From the NCBI RefSeq assembly GCF_048569485.1, contig NC_134354.1:84838664-84902663 (forward strand): DNA of 64,000 nt. The letters run 5' to 3'. This DNA is from Anomaloglossus baeobatrachus. Its lineage: Eukaryota; Chordata; Amphibia; Anura; Aromobatidae. Below the pieces are notes generated by a model. It saw nothing but the letters and a program-made list of their open reading frames with translations. It searched no databases and was not told the origin of the DNA. Numbering within the stretch: the first letter of the stretch is position 1; the number at the start of each line of letters is the position of its first letter. This document shows positions 10,135 to 20,682 of the stretch, one piece after another. The translations under genes and the position numbers were made by a program.

Positions 10135-10735
10135 GATAGAGACAGAAAGAGACAGAGAGAGACATAAAGTCAAAGAGACGGACAGAGGCAGACAGACACA
10201 GACAGACAGGGAAAGATACAGACAGAGAGACAGACAGAGACAGACAGGGAAAGAGACAGCCAGACAGGGAAAGAGACAGACAGAAAGACAGACAGAGACA
10301 GACAGGGAAAGAGACAGACAGGGAGACAGACAGAGACAGACAGGGAAAGAGACAGTCAGATAGGGAAAGACACAGGCAGACAGGGAAAGAGACAGACAGA
10401 GAGACAAACATAGACAGAGACAAGGGAAGAGATAAGAAAAGAGACGGGGGAACGAGACAGACGGGGGAACGAGACAGACGGGGGAACGAGACATACGGGG
10501 GAACGAGACAGACGGGGAATGAGACAGACCTGGAGCGAGACAGACCTGGAGCGAGGCAGACCTGGAGCGAGGTAGACCTGGAGCGAGGCAGACCTGGAGC
10601 GAGGCAGACAGACAGAGAGAGACACAGACATAGACAGACACAAAGCTAGAGAGAGACAGACAGAGAGACTGATACAGACAGAGACAGACACAAACACACA
10701 AAGACAGACAGAAACTCGAAGAGAGACAGAGAGAC
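10135..10735. repeat. GACA-rich satellite with embedded short-unit arrays
   Basis: About 600 bp of purine-rich GACAGACA/GAGACAGA sequence with almost no C/T-rich interruption on this strand. Two sub-arrays stand out: a 17-bp unit like GGGGGAACGAGACAGAC at about 10445-10525 and a 16-bp unit like GACCTGGAGCGAGGCA at about 10520-10605. The Ser/Leu/Cys-rich minus ORFs and Asp/Arg-rich plus ORFs are artefacts. Confidence 0.93.
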
Positions 10736-10746
10736 AATTACTATCC

Positions 10747-10788
<42 letters not shown>

Positions 10789-10887
10789 GTACACACATAT
10801 GTAGAAACAGTATCATAATACTGTGTGTGTGTGTGTGTACATATATATATATATACATATTTTTTTTATATTTATTTATACACAATA
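10736..10887. repeat. (TA)n and (TG)n microsatellites
   Basis: TA tracts at about 10756-10790 and 10840-10858 with a TG tract at about 10821-10838, directly before the Tc1-like end at 10888. Confidence 0.9.
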
Positions 10888-11214
10888 CAGACCAAAAGTT
10901 TGGACACACCTCTTCATTCAAAAGAGTTTTCTTTTTTTTCATGACACTAAAAATTGTAGATTCACATTGAAGGCATCAAAACTATGAATTAACACATGTG
11001 GAATGAAATACTTAAAAAAGTGTGAAACAACTGAAAATATGTCTTATAGTCTAGGTTCTTCAAAGTAGCCACCTTTTGCTTTGATTACTGCTTTGCACAC
11101 TCTTGGCATTATCTTGATGAGCTTCAAGAGGTGGTCACTGGAAATGGTTTTCCAACAGTCTTGAAGGAGTTCCCAGAGATGCTTAGCACTTGTTAGCCCT
11201 TTTGCCTTCACTAA

Positions 11215-11805
11215 GGCGGGCTTTGCACACTACGACATCGCAGGTGCGATGTCGGTGGGGTCAAATTGAAAATGACGTACTTCCGGCATCGCATGCGACA
11301 TCGTAGTGTGTAAAGCCTAGATGATACGATTAACGAGCGCAAAAGCGTCGTAATCGTATCATCGGTGCAGCGTCGGCGTAATCCATGATTACGCTGACGC
11401 GACGGTCCGATGTTGTTCCTTGTTCCTGCGGCAGCACACATCGCTGTGTGTGAAGCCGCAGGAGCGAGGATCATCTCCTACCGGCGTCGCTGCGGCTTCT
11501 GTAGGATATGCAGAAGGAAGGAGGTGGCGGGATGTTTACATCCCGCTCATCTCCGCCCCTCCGCTCCTATTAGCCGCCTGCCATGTGACATCGCAGTGAC
11601 GCCATACGACCCGCCCCCTTAATAAGGAGGCGGGTCGCCGGCCAGAGCAACGGTCGCAGGACAGGTGAGTCCATGTGAAGCTGCCGTAGCGATAATGTTC
11701 GCTACGGCAGTTATCACAAGGATATCGCCGCTGCGACGGGGGCGGGGACTATCGCGCTCGGCATCGCAGCATCGGCCTGTGATGTCGCAGCGTGCAAAGT
11801 GCCCC
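11215..11805 (+). mobile_element. 591-bp MITE, family A, nested in Tc1-like element
   Basis: Ends GGCGGGCTTTGCACACTACG and the complement of GGGGCACTTTGCACGCTGCG, flanked by TAA at 11212-11214 and 11806-11808. The duplication inside a Tc1-like element gives a clear boundary and supports TWA targeting. The interior is G+C-rich with nested inverted repeats. Confidence 0.88.
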
Positions 11806-11964
11806 TAAGCTTCAGCTCACCTCAAACCATCTCGATTGGGTTCAGGTCTGGTGACTGTAAAGCCAGGTCATCTGGCGTAGCATCCCATCACTCTCCTTCT
11901 TAGTCAAATAGCCCTTACACAGCCTGGAGGTGTGTTTGGGGTCATTGTCCTGTTGAAAAATAAA

Positions 11965-12418
11965 TTATGGTCCAACTAAATGCAAACTGGATGGAATAGC
12001 ACACCACTGCAAGATGCTGTGGTAGCCATGCTGGTTCTGTATGCCTTCAATTTTGAATAAATCCCCAACAGTGTCACCAGCAAAGCACCCCCACACCATC
12101 ACACCTCCTCCTCCATGCTTCACGGTGGGAACCAGGCATGTAGAGTCCATCCGTTCACCTTTTCTACAAAGGCACGGTGGTTGGATCCAAAGATCTCCAC
12201 TGGTCTAATGTCCATTCCTTGTGTTCTTTAGCCCAAACAAGTCTCTTCTGCTTGCTGCCTGTCCTTAGCAGTGGTTTCCTTGCAGCTATTTTACCATGAA
12301 GGCCTGCTGCACAAAGTCTCCTCTTAACCCCTTCACGACCATGGACGGATATATCCGTCATGGATCGTGTCCCGGTAAGCCCCGCCCCCTGCCGCGGGCA
12401 GGCGGCGTGGATCGGCAC
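11965..12418 (-). pseudogene. Tc1-like transposase fragment (catalytic region)
   Basis: Minus-strand blocks 12164-12320 (ARKPLLRTGSKQKRLVWAKE and HKEWTLDQWRSLD) and 11965-12150 (CLVPTVKHGGGGVMVWGCFA, then GDTVGDLFKIEGIQNQHGYH) are consecutive parts of one transposase, out of frame with each other. The codons beyond about 12324 that seem to extend the first block belong to the inserted TTAA element. The catalytic core is incomplete and the gene is dead. Confidence 0.88.
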
Positions 12419-13609
12419 ACATATCAGCTGTTTTCAACAGCTGACATGTGTGCCTACATGTTCCGAGTGGAATCGCATTCCACCCGGAACATTAACCCCT
12501 TAGATCTCGCTGCCAAAGTCTGGCAGCGAGATCTATATGCGCGCGGCCATCTTTTTTCTTACCGCCGCCCCCTCCGGACGTCACGTGAGTGATCACGTGA
12601 CGTTCGGTGGTTGCCATCGTAGCACAGGGTCATGTGATGACGCCTGGTGCTACGAAGTTTCACTTTCATTCTTCCTCGGCACGGAGCAGAGGAAGAAAGA
12701 AAGTGACTATTTCTGCTGTTTACAGCGGTATAGCTGTAATCAGCAGATAGCGATCAGCAATCGGATTGCTGATCGCTATAGCCCCCTAGGGGGTCTAGTA
12801 AAATAAAATAAAAAAAGTAAAAAAAAAGTTTTAAAAAATTAAAAAAAAAACAAAAAACCTAAAAGTTCAAATCACCCCCCTTTCCCCCCATTGAAAATTA
12901 AAGGGTTAAAAAATAAATAAATATACACATATTTGGTATCGCCGCGTTCAGAAATGCCCGATCTATCAAAATATAAAATCAATTAATCTGATTGGTAAAC
13001 GGCGTAGTGGCAAAAAAATTCCAAACGCCAAAATTACGTTTTTTGGTCGCCGCAAGTTTTACGCAAAATGTAATAACAGGCGATCAAAACGTAGCATCTG
13101 CGCAAAAATGCTACCATTAGAAACATCAGCTCGAGACGCAAAAAATAAGCCATCACTGAGCCATAGATCCCAAAAAATAAGAACGCTACGTGTTTCGGAA
13201 AATGGCGCAAAACGTGCGCCACTTTTATTGGACAAACTTGTGAATTTTTTTTAACCCCTTAGTTACAAATAAACCTATACATGTTTGGTGTCTACAAACT
13301 CGCACCGACCTCAGGTATCATACCCACACATCAGTTTTACCATATAGTGAACACCGTGAATAAAACATCCCAAAAACTATTGTGCCATCACACTTTTTTT
13401 GCAATTTTTCCACACTTGGAATTTTTTTGCTGTTTTCCAGTACACCATATGGTAAAACTTATGGTTTCATTTAAAAGTACAACTTGTCCCGCAAAAAACA
13501 AGCCCTCATATGGCAAGATTGATGGAAAAATAAAAAAGTTACGGCTCTTGGAAGAAGGGGAGCAAAAAACAAAAACGCAAAAACGGAAAGTGCCCCGGGG
13601 CTGAAGGGG
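12328..13609. mobile_element. 1282-bp non-autonomous TTAA-target element
   Basis: Flanked by TTAA at 12324-12327 and 13610-13613, with short inverted ends CCCCTTCA and TGAAGGGG. The flanking Tc1-like sequence resumes directly after the second TTAA, so TTAA is a true target duplication. The interior has no ORF of use; it holds G+C-rich inverted repeats (AGCTGTTTTCAACAGCT; TGATCACGTGA-like; GATCAGCAATCGGATTGCTG) in the first 470 bp and an AT-rich rest. TTAA targets are used by piggyBac and Kolobok elements; I cannot choose between them. A second copy starts at 63436. Confidence 0.88.
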
Positions 13610-13660
13610 TTAACAGCTGTTCTAGAGATGAGGTGTGTCAAAATGGTTTCTCCTCTCTCT

Positions 13661-13729
13661 CAATATGTATATATACACACACACACACATTTTTTTATTA
13701 TGTAAATTGTGTCATAATACTGCACGTGC

Positions 13730-13790
<61 letters not shown>
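13661..13790. repeat. (AC)n and (TA)n microsatellites
   Basis: AC tract at about 13674-13690 and an uninterrupted TA tract of about 27 units at 13734-13786. Confidence 0.95.
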
Positions 13791-13969
13791 ATATTATGAT
13801 GTTTTATGGAATAAGAGAGTTGTCCACAGTTAAGGACATTTTTTTACTTAAATTCATGTATTGGGGGCACAAATATACTTTTTGAAATTGGGTTGTATTC
13901 AACATTTGGCCCCATTTGGCTATTAAATGCCTTTAATTTCACTACACATTCAATGTTGATGTGGACTGT

Positions 13970-13973
13970 GGTC

Positions 13974-14006
<33 letters not shown>
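13970..14006. repeat. (AAT)n microsatellite
   Basis: About eight AAT units followed by an A-run. Confidence 0.9.
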
Positions 14007-14007
<1 letters not shown>

Positions 14008-14150
14008 TCATACATCAGCTGAGGGAAGCTCAGAAAAAGACAGATTACAGACTTACACTCCTTGTCAGACTGTCGTAGTGAGCTTTTTTGTACAGAAAGG
14101 ATCTGGCTCGACCACTATGTCAATAGGTGCTCTGGAGAAAAAAATCAATA

Positions 14151-14323
14151 CAATAGCAAATATACTCCGGCACACTAAGAGAAATATATGAGGAAAGTCC
14201 AGAATGGTGCTCAAAAATTGTTTTTATTAATCTATATTCTTATAATGTTCATTGTCCAATTGAGCAAGATTCTGGACTTTCCTCATATATTTCTCTTAGT
14301 GTGCCGGAGTATATTTGCTATTG
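14151..14323. repeat. near-perfect inverted repeat (62-bp arms, 49-bp loop)
   Basis: Arms 14151-14212 and 14262-14323 are reverse complements except for about three mismatches near the loop; the outer part reads CAATAGCAAATATACTCCGG. The AT-rich loop is 49 bp. On the transcribed minus strand it lies about 220 nt past the donor of the TM1/TM2 exon. It is probably a MITE or a folded-back repeat; no target duplication is evident. Confidence 0.93.
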
Positions 14324-14541
14324 TCATAGTGAGCTGACTGACGGATTCTCAGTTAACTCATTCTGCATTCTTCAGTAGTCAAAACAACACAGAGGCTATA
14401 AAAATCAAACGGTGTAATTTATTTACGGAAATCCAATTACAAAAAGATTTTGTTTCTTTTTTTTTTTAGCCCCGATTATTATAACTTTAAGTAAGAAAAA
14501 AAAAATGTCCCCAAAAGGTGGAACAACGCCTATGTCCTTAC

Positions 14542-14694
14542 CTAGTGATACTCTGGCGGGCACAGCTCTCCTGTCAATCCAGAAAGAAACCCATGACAGC
14601 ATCACCATTAGCATCGCTGGGAAATAGGACTGAAGCAGGAAGAAGAATATATGGCGTCTAAGGATGAAGTTGATGAAGAGTCGGTTGTACCATC
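14542..14694 (-). CDS. gabrr3: gabrr3 exon: pre-TM1, TM1, start of TM2
   Basis: Exon of 153 bp, a size conserved across GABA-A receptor genes. The acceptor (TTTAATAG) ends at 14695, and two bases complete a Gly codon from the previous exon. It reads WYNRLFINFILRRHIFFFLL (pre-TM1 and TM1), QSYFPAMLMVMLSWVSFWID (TM1) and RRAVPARVSL, the cytoplasmic mouth of the pore. The Pro-Ala-Arg stretch at the base of TM2 is typical of anion-selective members, and Ser at the 2-prime position fits rho-2 and rho-3 rather than rho-1, which has Pro there. The donor GTAAGG starts at 14541 and splits a Gly codon after its first base. The 31.6-kb intron 5-prime of it contains the nested transposon stack. Confidence 0.97.
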
Positions 14695-16454
14695 CTATTA
14701 AAGAGATAAGAATTATTATTACATACACAGGCTAGTTACTCATTACAGATAAGATGATATAGGAAGTACCTGGGTTGTACACATTTGTTTTTTTAATGGG
14801 GCGTATATGGGATTGACCTCTATTAGCAACAAACCATATCAGAACAAGGTCAAGGTAGACCTGAAAGAAGCCACGAGAGGGGGGCAGAGCAGATCATACA
14901 CGGCCATGGAGAATGAGTGACTCGGTATAAATTGGGCTAACTCATGAAAACAACAATACCTATAAAGCACTGAGAATAATAAGCCAAAGTAAAACAATTC
15001 AATCTTTATTGAGGCACAAATAAACACATTATTACAAAAAGGGAAAATACACACCATGAAATTAACCCCTCGAGATAGAAAAAAATTGCCCACATGTAAT
15101 TAAACCAAGATACCAATATGATTCATTTTAACCGATATGAACTAAAAATAATAATAAAGGAGAGTATATAGATGTATATGTCGCTGAAATTTTTATGCAA
15201 GTGCATAAATGATAAAAGGATGCAGTATCAGTAGGCGACCACTAGGGGACGACTAAGGAATATAATACTGATAGATCCATGTATGATTATCAAAAAATAA
15301 CATAGAAGAACAAAAATTGCACACTGCTCATGAAGCACAAAATGAACAGTGATATAAGGTGAGCTCAAAAAGGTTGGCAATATCCACACAAATATTTTTA
15401 AAGGATATGTTTATTGAAAAGAGGATATTGCACATTGCCCATAAGTATAAATAAGTGAATTTCAAGAGCGCAATAAATAGCAAGAATACCTAGAATATTT
15501 AAAAAGATATATGCTATTGTAATCCAAGGAATTGATAGACATTAAATATCAATCAAGAGGTAAAAGGCATGGAGGATATTTACTTAAGGATATAGGAAAA
15601 GATAGTGCAAAATGGTGTTAAGCAGGACATGTGTCAGATTACAAATAAAGTGCTGCGGGGAAAGAAATCCTGAAGGGTTAATGATCACCCTCTACTGCCT
15701 GCCACTAATAACTGAGCTCAACGGCTCTGCCCTAGTTTATGGTATGAGATGCTCGGAGCGACTGTGATCAGTGATTGGCTGCAGTGTGGTCAATGTGACA
15801 TCACAGCTATATATAATAACAGACACCGGGAGCAGTGGTGGAGACGCAGAGCTATGGTTTTCCAAAACAGGAAAACCCCTTTAACTTTGGCAACATCTCC
15901 TGCACCTTTACCGCAGATGTGCACGCTGCTTGTACTGTGCAGGCTCAGACACTGAGCCCGCTCAGTACAGTATGGGTGCTGGCTGTATTATACCACATGC
16001 ACCCAAATGTACCGTAGGTCCTGCAATGATTATGCTTGACAAGATCGCTGGGAGCTGAAGTGTTGCCATGCTACCCAGGGGCTAAGTGATGCCCCCACAT
16101 CTAACACAGTATTACCACTATGAAGCCTTGCCTGTCCATTTGCTTCAGAGGATATCATCAGATTTACAGCACACTGCTGTTACACTAACATATTTACAGT
16201 ATTGCAATTGCACAGGTTCAATTCTCAAGCGAACAATGAAAGACATTGAAAAACCCATAAATATAAATGTAAATCTATAAAATATAAAAAGTTTAAATAA
16301 ACCCCTTTTTCCCAAATGTAAATAGAGAAATGTAAAAAATAATTTAAAAAAAATACAACATTTTGTTTGGTGTGAATTTGTTCAAAATAATAAACTAATA
16401 AAGCATAAAATATTATTTCATTTTTTTATTAATATTTAAATAGAACCTTTCCAG
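14695..16454. other. intron stretch, probable old repeats without fixed limits
   Basis: Start of the 31.6-kb gabrr3 intron next to the TM1 exon. AT-rich, with a CAATCTTTATTGAGGCAC segment near 15000, a TTTATTGAAAAG segment near 15410 and a CACAGC(TATA) segment near 15805. These look repeat-derived but I cannot name a family. No ORF is supported. Confidence 0.35.
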
Positions 16455-16890
16455 GTTACCTTCCTAGCGACGTCGCTGTGGCCGGCGAACAGCCTCTTTT
16501 CTAAGGGGGTGGTTTGTGTGGCGTCACAGCGACGTCACACGGCAGGCAATCCAATAGAAGCGGAGGGGAGGATAGCAGCTGCATGAAAGTCACGACCACC
16601 TCGTTGCCGGAGGACGCAAGTAAGGTGTTGTTCGACGTTCCTGGGGTGTCACACGTAGCGATATGTGCTGCCTCAGGAACGACGAACCACCTGCGTCCAG
16701 CACCATCAACGTTTTTTTTTTTAAATGAACGACGTGTCAACGATCAACGATTAGGTGAGTATTTCTGATCGATAACACTCGCTCATAGGTTTCACACGCA
16801 GCAACGTCACTAACAACGCCGGATGTGCGTCACAAATTTCGTGACCCCGACGACATATTGTTAGCGATATCGTTGTGTGTAAAGCCCCCT
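16455..16890 (-). mobile_element. MITE family A, left-truncated copy
   Basis: The right end GTGTGTAAAGCCCCCT is followed by TAA at 16891-16893. Internal sequence (TCGCTGTGGCCGGCGAAC; GTTCGACGTTCCTGGGGTGT) matches the 53781-54366 copy. The expected outer left end is absent. Confidence 0.75.
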
Positions 16891-17485
16891 TAAGTGTTCA
16901 ATTACGGTACCCAGGACAAGGTGGCAAAAACAAGGGTGCAGCTTAATTTACAGGCTGGAGATAAGCACTGATACGAGCAAACAGGGGTAATTATTAGAAA
17001 TCAGCGAACCGGCCGTGGTTCAGCTCGAGTTCGGTTCGCCGAACGGAGGGCTCATTCGAGTTCGGTTCGGCGAACCGGTTCGGCGAACCACTCGAACCGC
17101 ATAGGAAACAATAGGAGGCAATCACAAACACATAAAAACACATTATAAATGTACACATACAGTTAATAAACATTACATAACACTTACCGGTCCCCGCGAT
17201 CCCTCCTGCACTCTGTCTCCTGCCGCTATTCCATCCGATGATCGCTGAATCCTTCCGGTAACCAGCACTGCCAGCAGTGATGCAGGACCTATCGTGACGT
17301 GAAAAATAGCCATGTGACCAGTCACGTGCCTGTTATCTCATTGGCTACAGACTGGTCACATGACTATGACGCGTCATGTAGGACCTGTCATTGCATCTCT
17401 CTGTTACACGGTGCACGTTTGTGTATCACCGTGTACCGGCGACATGCTCTAGCTCGACTCCCCGCTCTGCTTCCCCGTTCCCTTA

Positions 17486-17925
17486 AGGTACCGTCACACT
17501 AAGCGACGCTCCAGCGATCCCACCAGCAACCTGACCTGCCAGGGATCGCTGGAGCGTCCCTACACGGGTTGCTGGTGAGCTGTCACACAGGCAGATCTCA
17601 CCAGAAACCAGTGACCACAGCCCCAGCCAGCAGCACGCGTGGAAGCGATGCTGCGCTTGGTAACTAAGGTAAATATCGGGTAACCAACCCGATATTTACC
17701 TTGGTTACCAGCGCACACCGCTTAGCGCTGGCTCCCTGCACTCCTAGCCAGAGTACATATCGGGTTAATTTAACCCGATGTGTAGTCTGGCTATGTGTGC
17801 AGGGGGCTGGCACTGGCAGCATGAGAGCGGCGGACGCTGGTAACTACGGTAAACATCGGGTAACCAAGGAAAGGGCTTCTGGGTTACCCGATGTTCACCG
17901 TAGTTACCAGCATCCATAGAAGCCG
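17486..17925 (-). mobile_element. MITE family B, truncated copy
   Basis: The left end AGGTACCGTCACACTAAGCG follows TTA at 17483-17485. The interior, with GATATTTACC/GGTAAATATC hairpins and TTAATTTAACCCGATGTG, is the reverse complement of parts of the complete copy at 27092-28061. No right end was found; the sequence grades into shell DNA at about 17925. Confidence 0.75.
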
Positions 17926-19113
17926 GCTCCTGACCGGCTGACACAACCGGTCAATCACGGAGATCACCGTTGCCATAGCAACGCGCTTGGTAGCGGTGAC
18001 GGGGACGTCCCGCTACCAGCACGCAGCGGCACCGGAATCACGTGATCGGAGCAGCGTTGCTATGGCAACCCGTGCCACCGCTTACAGCCGGGAGCCTGTG
18101 GTCACTCTCACAGAGTGATTTCTGCACGGAGCGTCTTCCCCCATGCAGCTGTGCTGTCTGATGGAGCAGACAGAGCTGCATGTGTTGAAGGGGAAAGAAG
18201 ACAGAAGAGCAGGATCGTGGAGGGCTGACAAGGGGTAATAAAGATGGAGTCTCTAATGTGTCTGTGTATTTATTTCTATTAAAGTATTTTTTCTCTGTGT
18301 GGTGTTTTTTTTTAACCCTTTATTGGAGATTCTTAATGGCCGGGTCAAACGTGCCTGACATTAAGAATCTCTGGCTTAATACTAGCTAGTAAAACAAAGC
18401 CAGTATTAACTCATGATTACCCAACAAGCCACCCGGCTTCAGGGCTGTTGGAAGAGTTGGATACAGCGCCAGATGATGGCGCTTCTATGAGAGCGCCATT
18501 TTCTGGGGCGGCTGCGGACTGCAATTCGCAGCAGAGGGGCCCAGAAACCTCGGGCTAACCTGTGCTGTGGATTCCAATCCCCAGCTGCCTAGTTGTACCC
18601 GGCTGGACACAAAAATGGGGCGAAGCCTACGTCATTTTTTTTTTTTTTTTTTTTTAATTATTTCATAAAATTCATGAATTAATTAAAAAAAGGGCTTCCC
18701 TATATTTTTAGTTCCCAGCCAGGTACAAATAGGCAGCTGGGGGTTACGGGCAGCCCGTACCTGCCTGCTGTACCTGGCTAGCATACAAAAATATGGCGAA
18801 GCGCACGTCATTTTCTTTGTAGTTTTTTGGCAAAAATAATAAAAAATGCTTCCCTGGATTTTCCATTGCCAGTGAAGGTAACACCAAGCAGTGGGGGTTA
18901 GCAGCCAGTAGCTGCTTGGATTACCCTTAGCTAGCAATACAAAAAAATACAAAAATGGATTACCCTTAGCTAAAATACAAAAAATGCAGCGGGAGCCCAT
19001 ATATATTTTTTTTAATTATTTATTTAAATAACTAAAAACAAAAAGGGCTTCCCTGTATTTTGATTGCCTGACATGACAGTGCTGTAAAAATAAATCTTTA
19101 AAAAAAATGACGT
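17926..19113. repeat. shell sequence of the hAT-like element, left part
   Basis: Non-coding, with a poly-T run at 18638-18655 and recurring GGGCTTCCCTGTATTTTGAT / CAGCTGGGGGTTA blocks shared with 31750-32330 and 62930-63430. AT-rich linkers separate the blocks. Confidence 0.7.
19101..19113. repeat. left target duplication of the L1
   Basis: AAAAAAATGACGT, repeated at 31736-31748 after the L1 poly-A tail. The junction TTTAAAA fits the TT/AAAA preference of the L1 endonuclease. Confidence 0.85.
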
Positions 19114-19568
19114 GACTTCCGGATCCGGTCCTGGCTGAGGTGGAAGCTTAGAAGAGAAGCTCCTGCCACCCCTCACAGAAACCGACTAAAAAAAAGATCC
19201 CCCGGACGAGCCACCAAACAGAGAGCAGCACAGGAGGTTACCTAAAGCAGCCAGCTATGGAACGGTACCTCCTGAGAAGCGCTGGAAGCGGGGAGGGAGC
19301 CTGGAGAAGCTGTGACATGGATGGGCAGTGCAGAGGAGAAGATAAGATTATGGCGCTGACGAGCTTGATGGGGGAGGAGCCTGAGCGCATGGTGCGAGAC
19401 ACAGAAAAGCAAACACAGGGCCGGAGTGGGAGAGATAAGGGAGATATGAGCAAGGAGACAGGAGATAAGGGCGATATGAGCGAGGAGTCACAGGAGGACA
19501 CAGCAGGAGAGAGGTGGATGCAGGGGACTGATGAGGGTGGATCGCAATGGGAGGATGAAGGAGATATG

Positions 19569-20671
19569 TGTTACGGGGGGCTGTCTGATAATAACTGAAA
19601 GGAGTATCAGACAGTCAGGGTCCACCGTGCAAAGACTTTGCTGCAGACTATGGCAGAGTGCAATACCTCTGTTAACTCACAGAAGGATATAATAAGTAAG
19701 TAAAGCAATTCCTCCCTTACTTGGAGGGTGTGTGGAATGATCTCTGTTAATAATCACAGAGACAAAGGCAATGTGTGCGAAATGGCACCTACCTAGGTCC
19801 GCTCTTCTAGTGGTGCAAAAGAGACGAACAGCAGCGTAAGCCGCACAAAGCTCCTACCTGCGTTCGCTCCACTAGTGTGCGAGGACACGAACCACTAGAT
19901 ATGGCACCTGCCTAGGTCCGCTCTTCTAGTGGTGCAAAAGAGACGAACAGCAGCGTAAGCCGCACAAAGCTCCTACCTCTGTTCGCTCCCCTAGTGTGCG
20001 AGGATACGAACAACTGCCAGACGCAGTATAAGGAACGTTACCCTAGCGGCAACGTCCACCTACGAGTAGAATCACAAGGCCCAGCCAGACCATGTGCCTC
20101 AGGCACCTGCCTATGTCCGCTCCCCTAAGAGGTAAGGATACGGACAGCAGCCGAAGCTGTAAGGTATAAGAACGCTACCCTGCCGGTAGCGCTCACCTAG
20201 CATAGACAGAGGAATGCCTAGAGGAACGCGCACAGAGCGTCTACTCATATGCATGAACCAAGAGGACTGAGCACCATGCGGCGTGTGTCAGGGTCTTATA
20301 TAGACTCTGTGCCTCATCCAAGATGGAGGACACCAGAGCCAATCCGCTGCCAGAACGACAGGAGTGACGTCATGCTGGCCTATCACCGAGCAAGACGTCA
20401 CAAGCACATGACCAGCGACCAATCGGCATAGAAGGTGTCAGAGACATGTGACCTCGTGTCAGCGATGATGTCACCCGCACATGTGCAATGGCTCCAAGAT
20501 TGGACTTAGTCTCCAGCGCTCGCACATGTGCAGTAGCAAGAAATCTGGACTTAGTCTCCAGCGCTCGCACATGTGCAGTAGCAAGAAATCTGGACTTAGT
20601 CTCCAGCGCTCGCACATGTGCAGTAGCAAGAAATCTGGACTTAGTCTCCAGTGCTCGCAGCAACCGTAACA
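19569..20671 (-). repeat. 3-prime LTR of the chromovirus (1103 bp)
   Basis: Begins TGTTACGG and ends CCGTAACA on either strand. It contains a duplicated block of about 140 bp (GGCACCTACCTAGGTCCGCT and GGCACCTGCCTAGGTCCGCT) and a 56-58-bp tandem repeat (about 3.5 copies, core CGCTCGCACATGTGCAGTAG) at about 20480-20660. A TATATAGA motif lies near 20297. Confidence 0.95.
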
Positions 20672-20682
20672 GTACCTCCCCC

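Larger units (their letters stand above)
10888..13660 (-). mobile_element. Tc1-like transposon, interrupted twice and lacking its right end
   Basis: Left terminal sequence CAGACCAAAAGTTTGGACAC follows TA at 10886-10887. Transposase on the minus strand can be followed in three blocks: 10888-11214, 11806-12327 and 13614-13660. The middle block reads PTVKHGGGGVMVWGCFAGDT and, upstream, QKRLVWAKEHKEWTLDQW, both typical of one vertebrate Tc1 lineage. A 591-bp MITE sits at 11215-11805 and a 1282-bp TTAA-target element at 12328-13609. The transposase carries additional frame breaks (for example between 12150 and 12190). The right end is missing: sequence after about 13660 turns into microsatellite. 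Confidence 0.9.

Noticed and set aside
10085-10796. Long ORFs (up to 212 codons) rich in Ser, Leu, Cys
   Set aside because: They are translations of the GACA-rich satellite; all frames are open because the sequence lacks stop-forming combinations.
12296-12592. Plus ORF of 98 codons, repeated at 63449-63697
   Set aside because: The repetition reflects two copies of the TTAA-target element, not a conserved gene; composition follows its inverted repeats.
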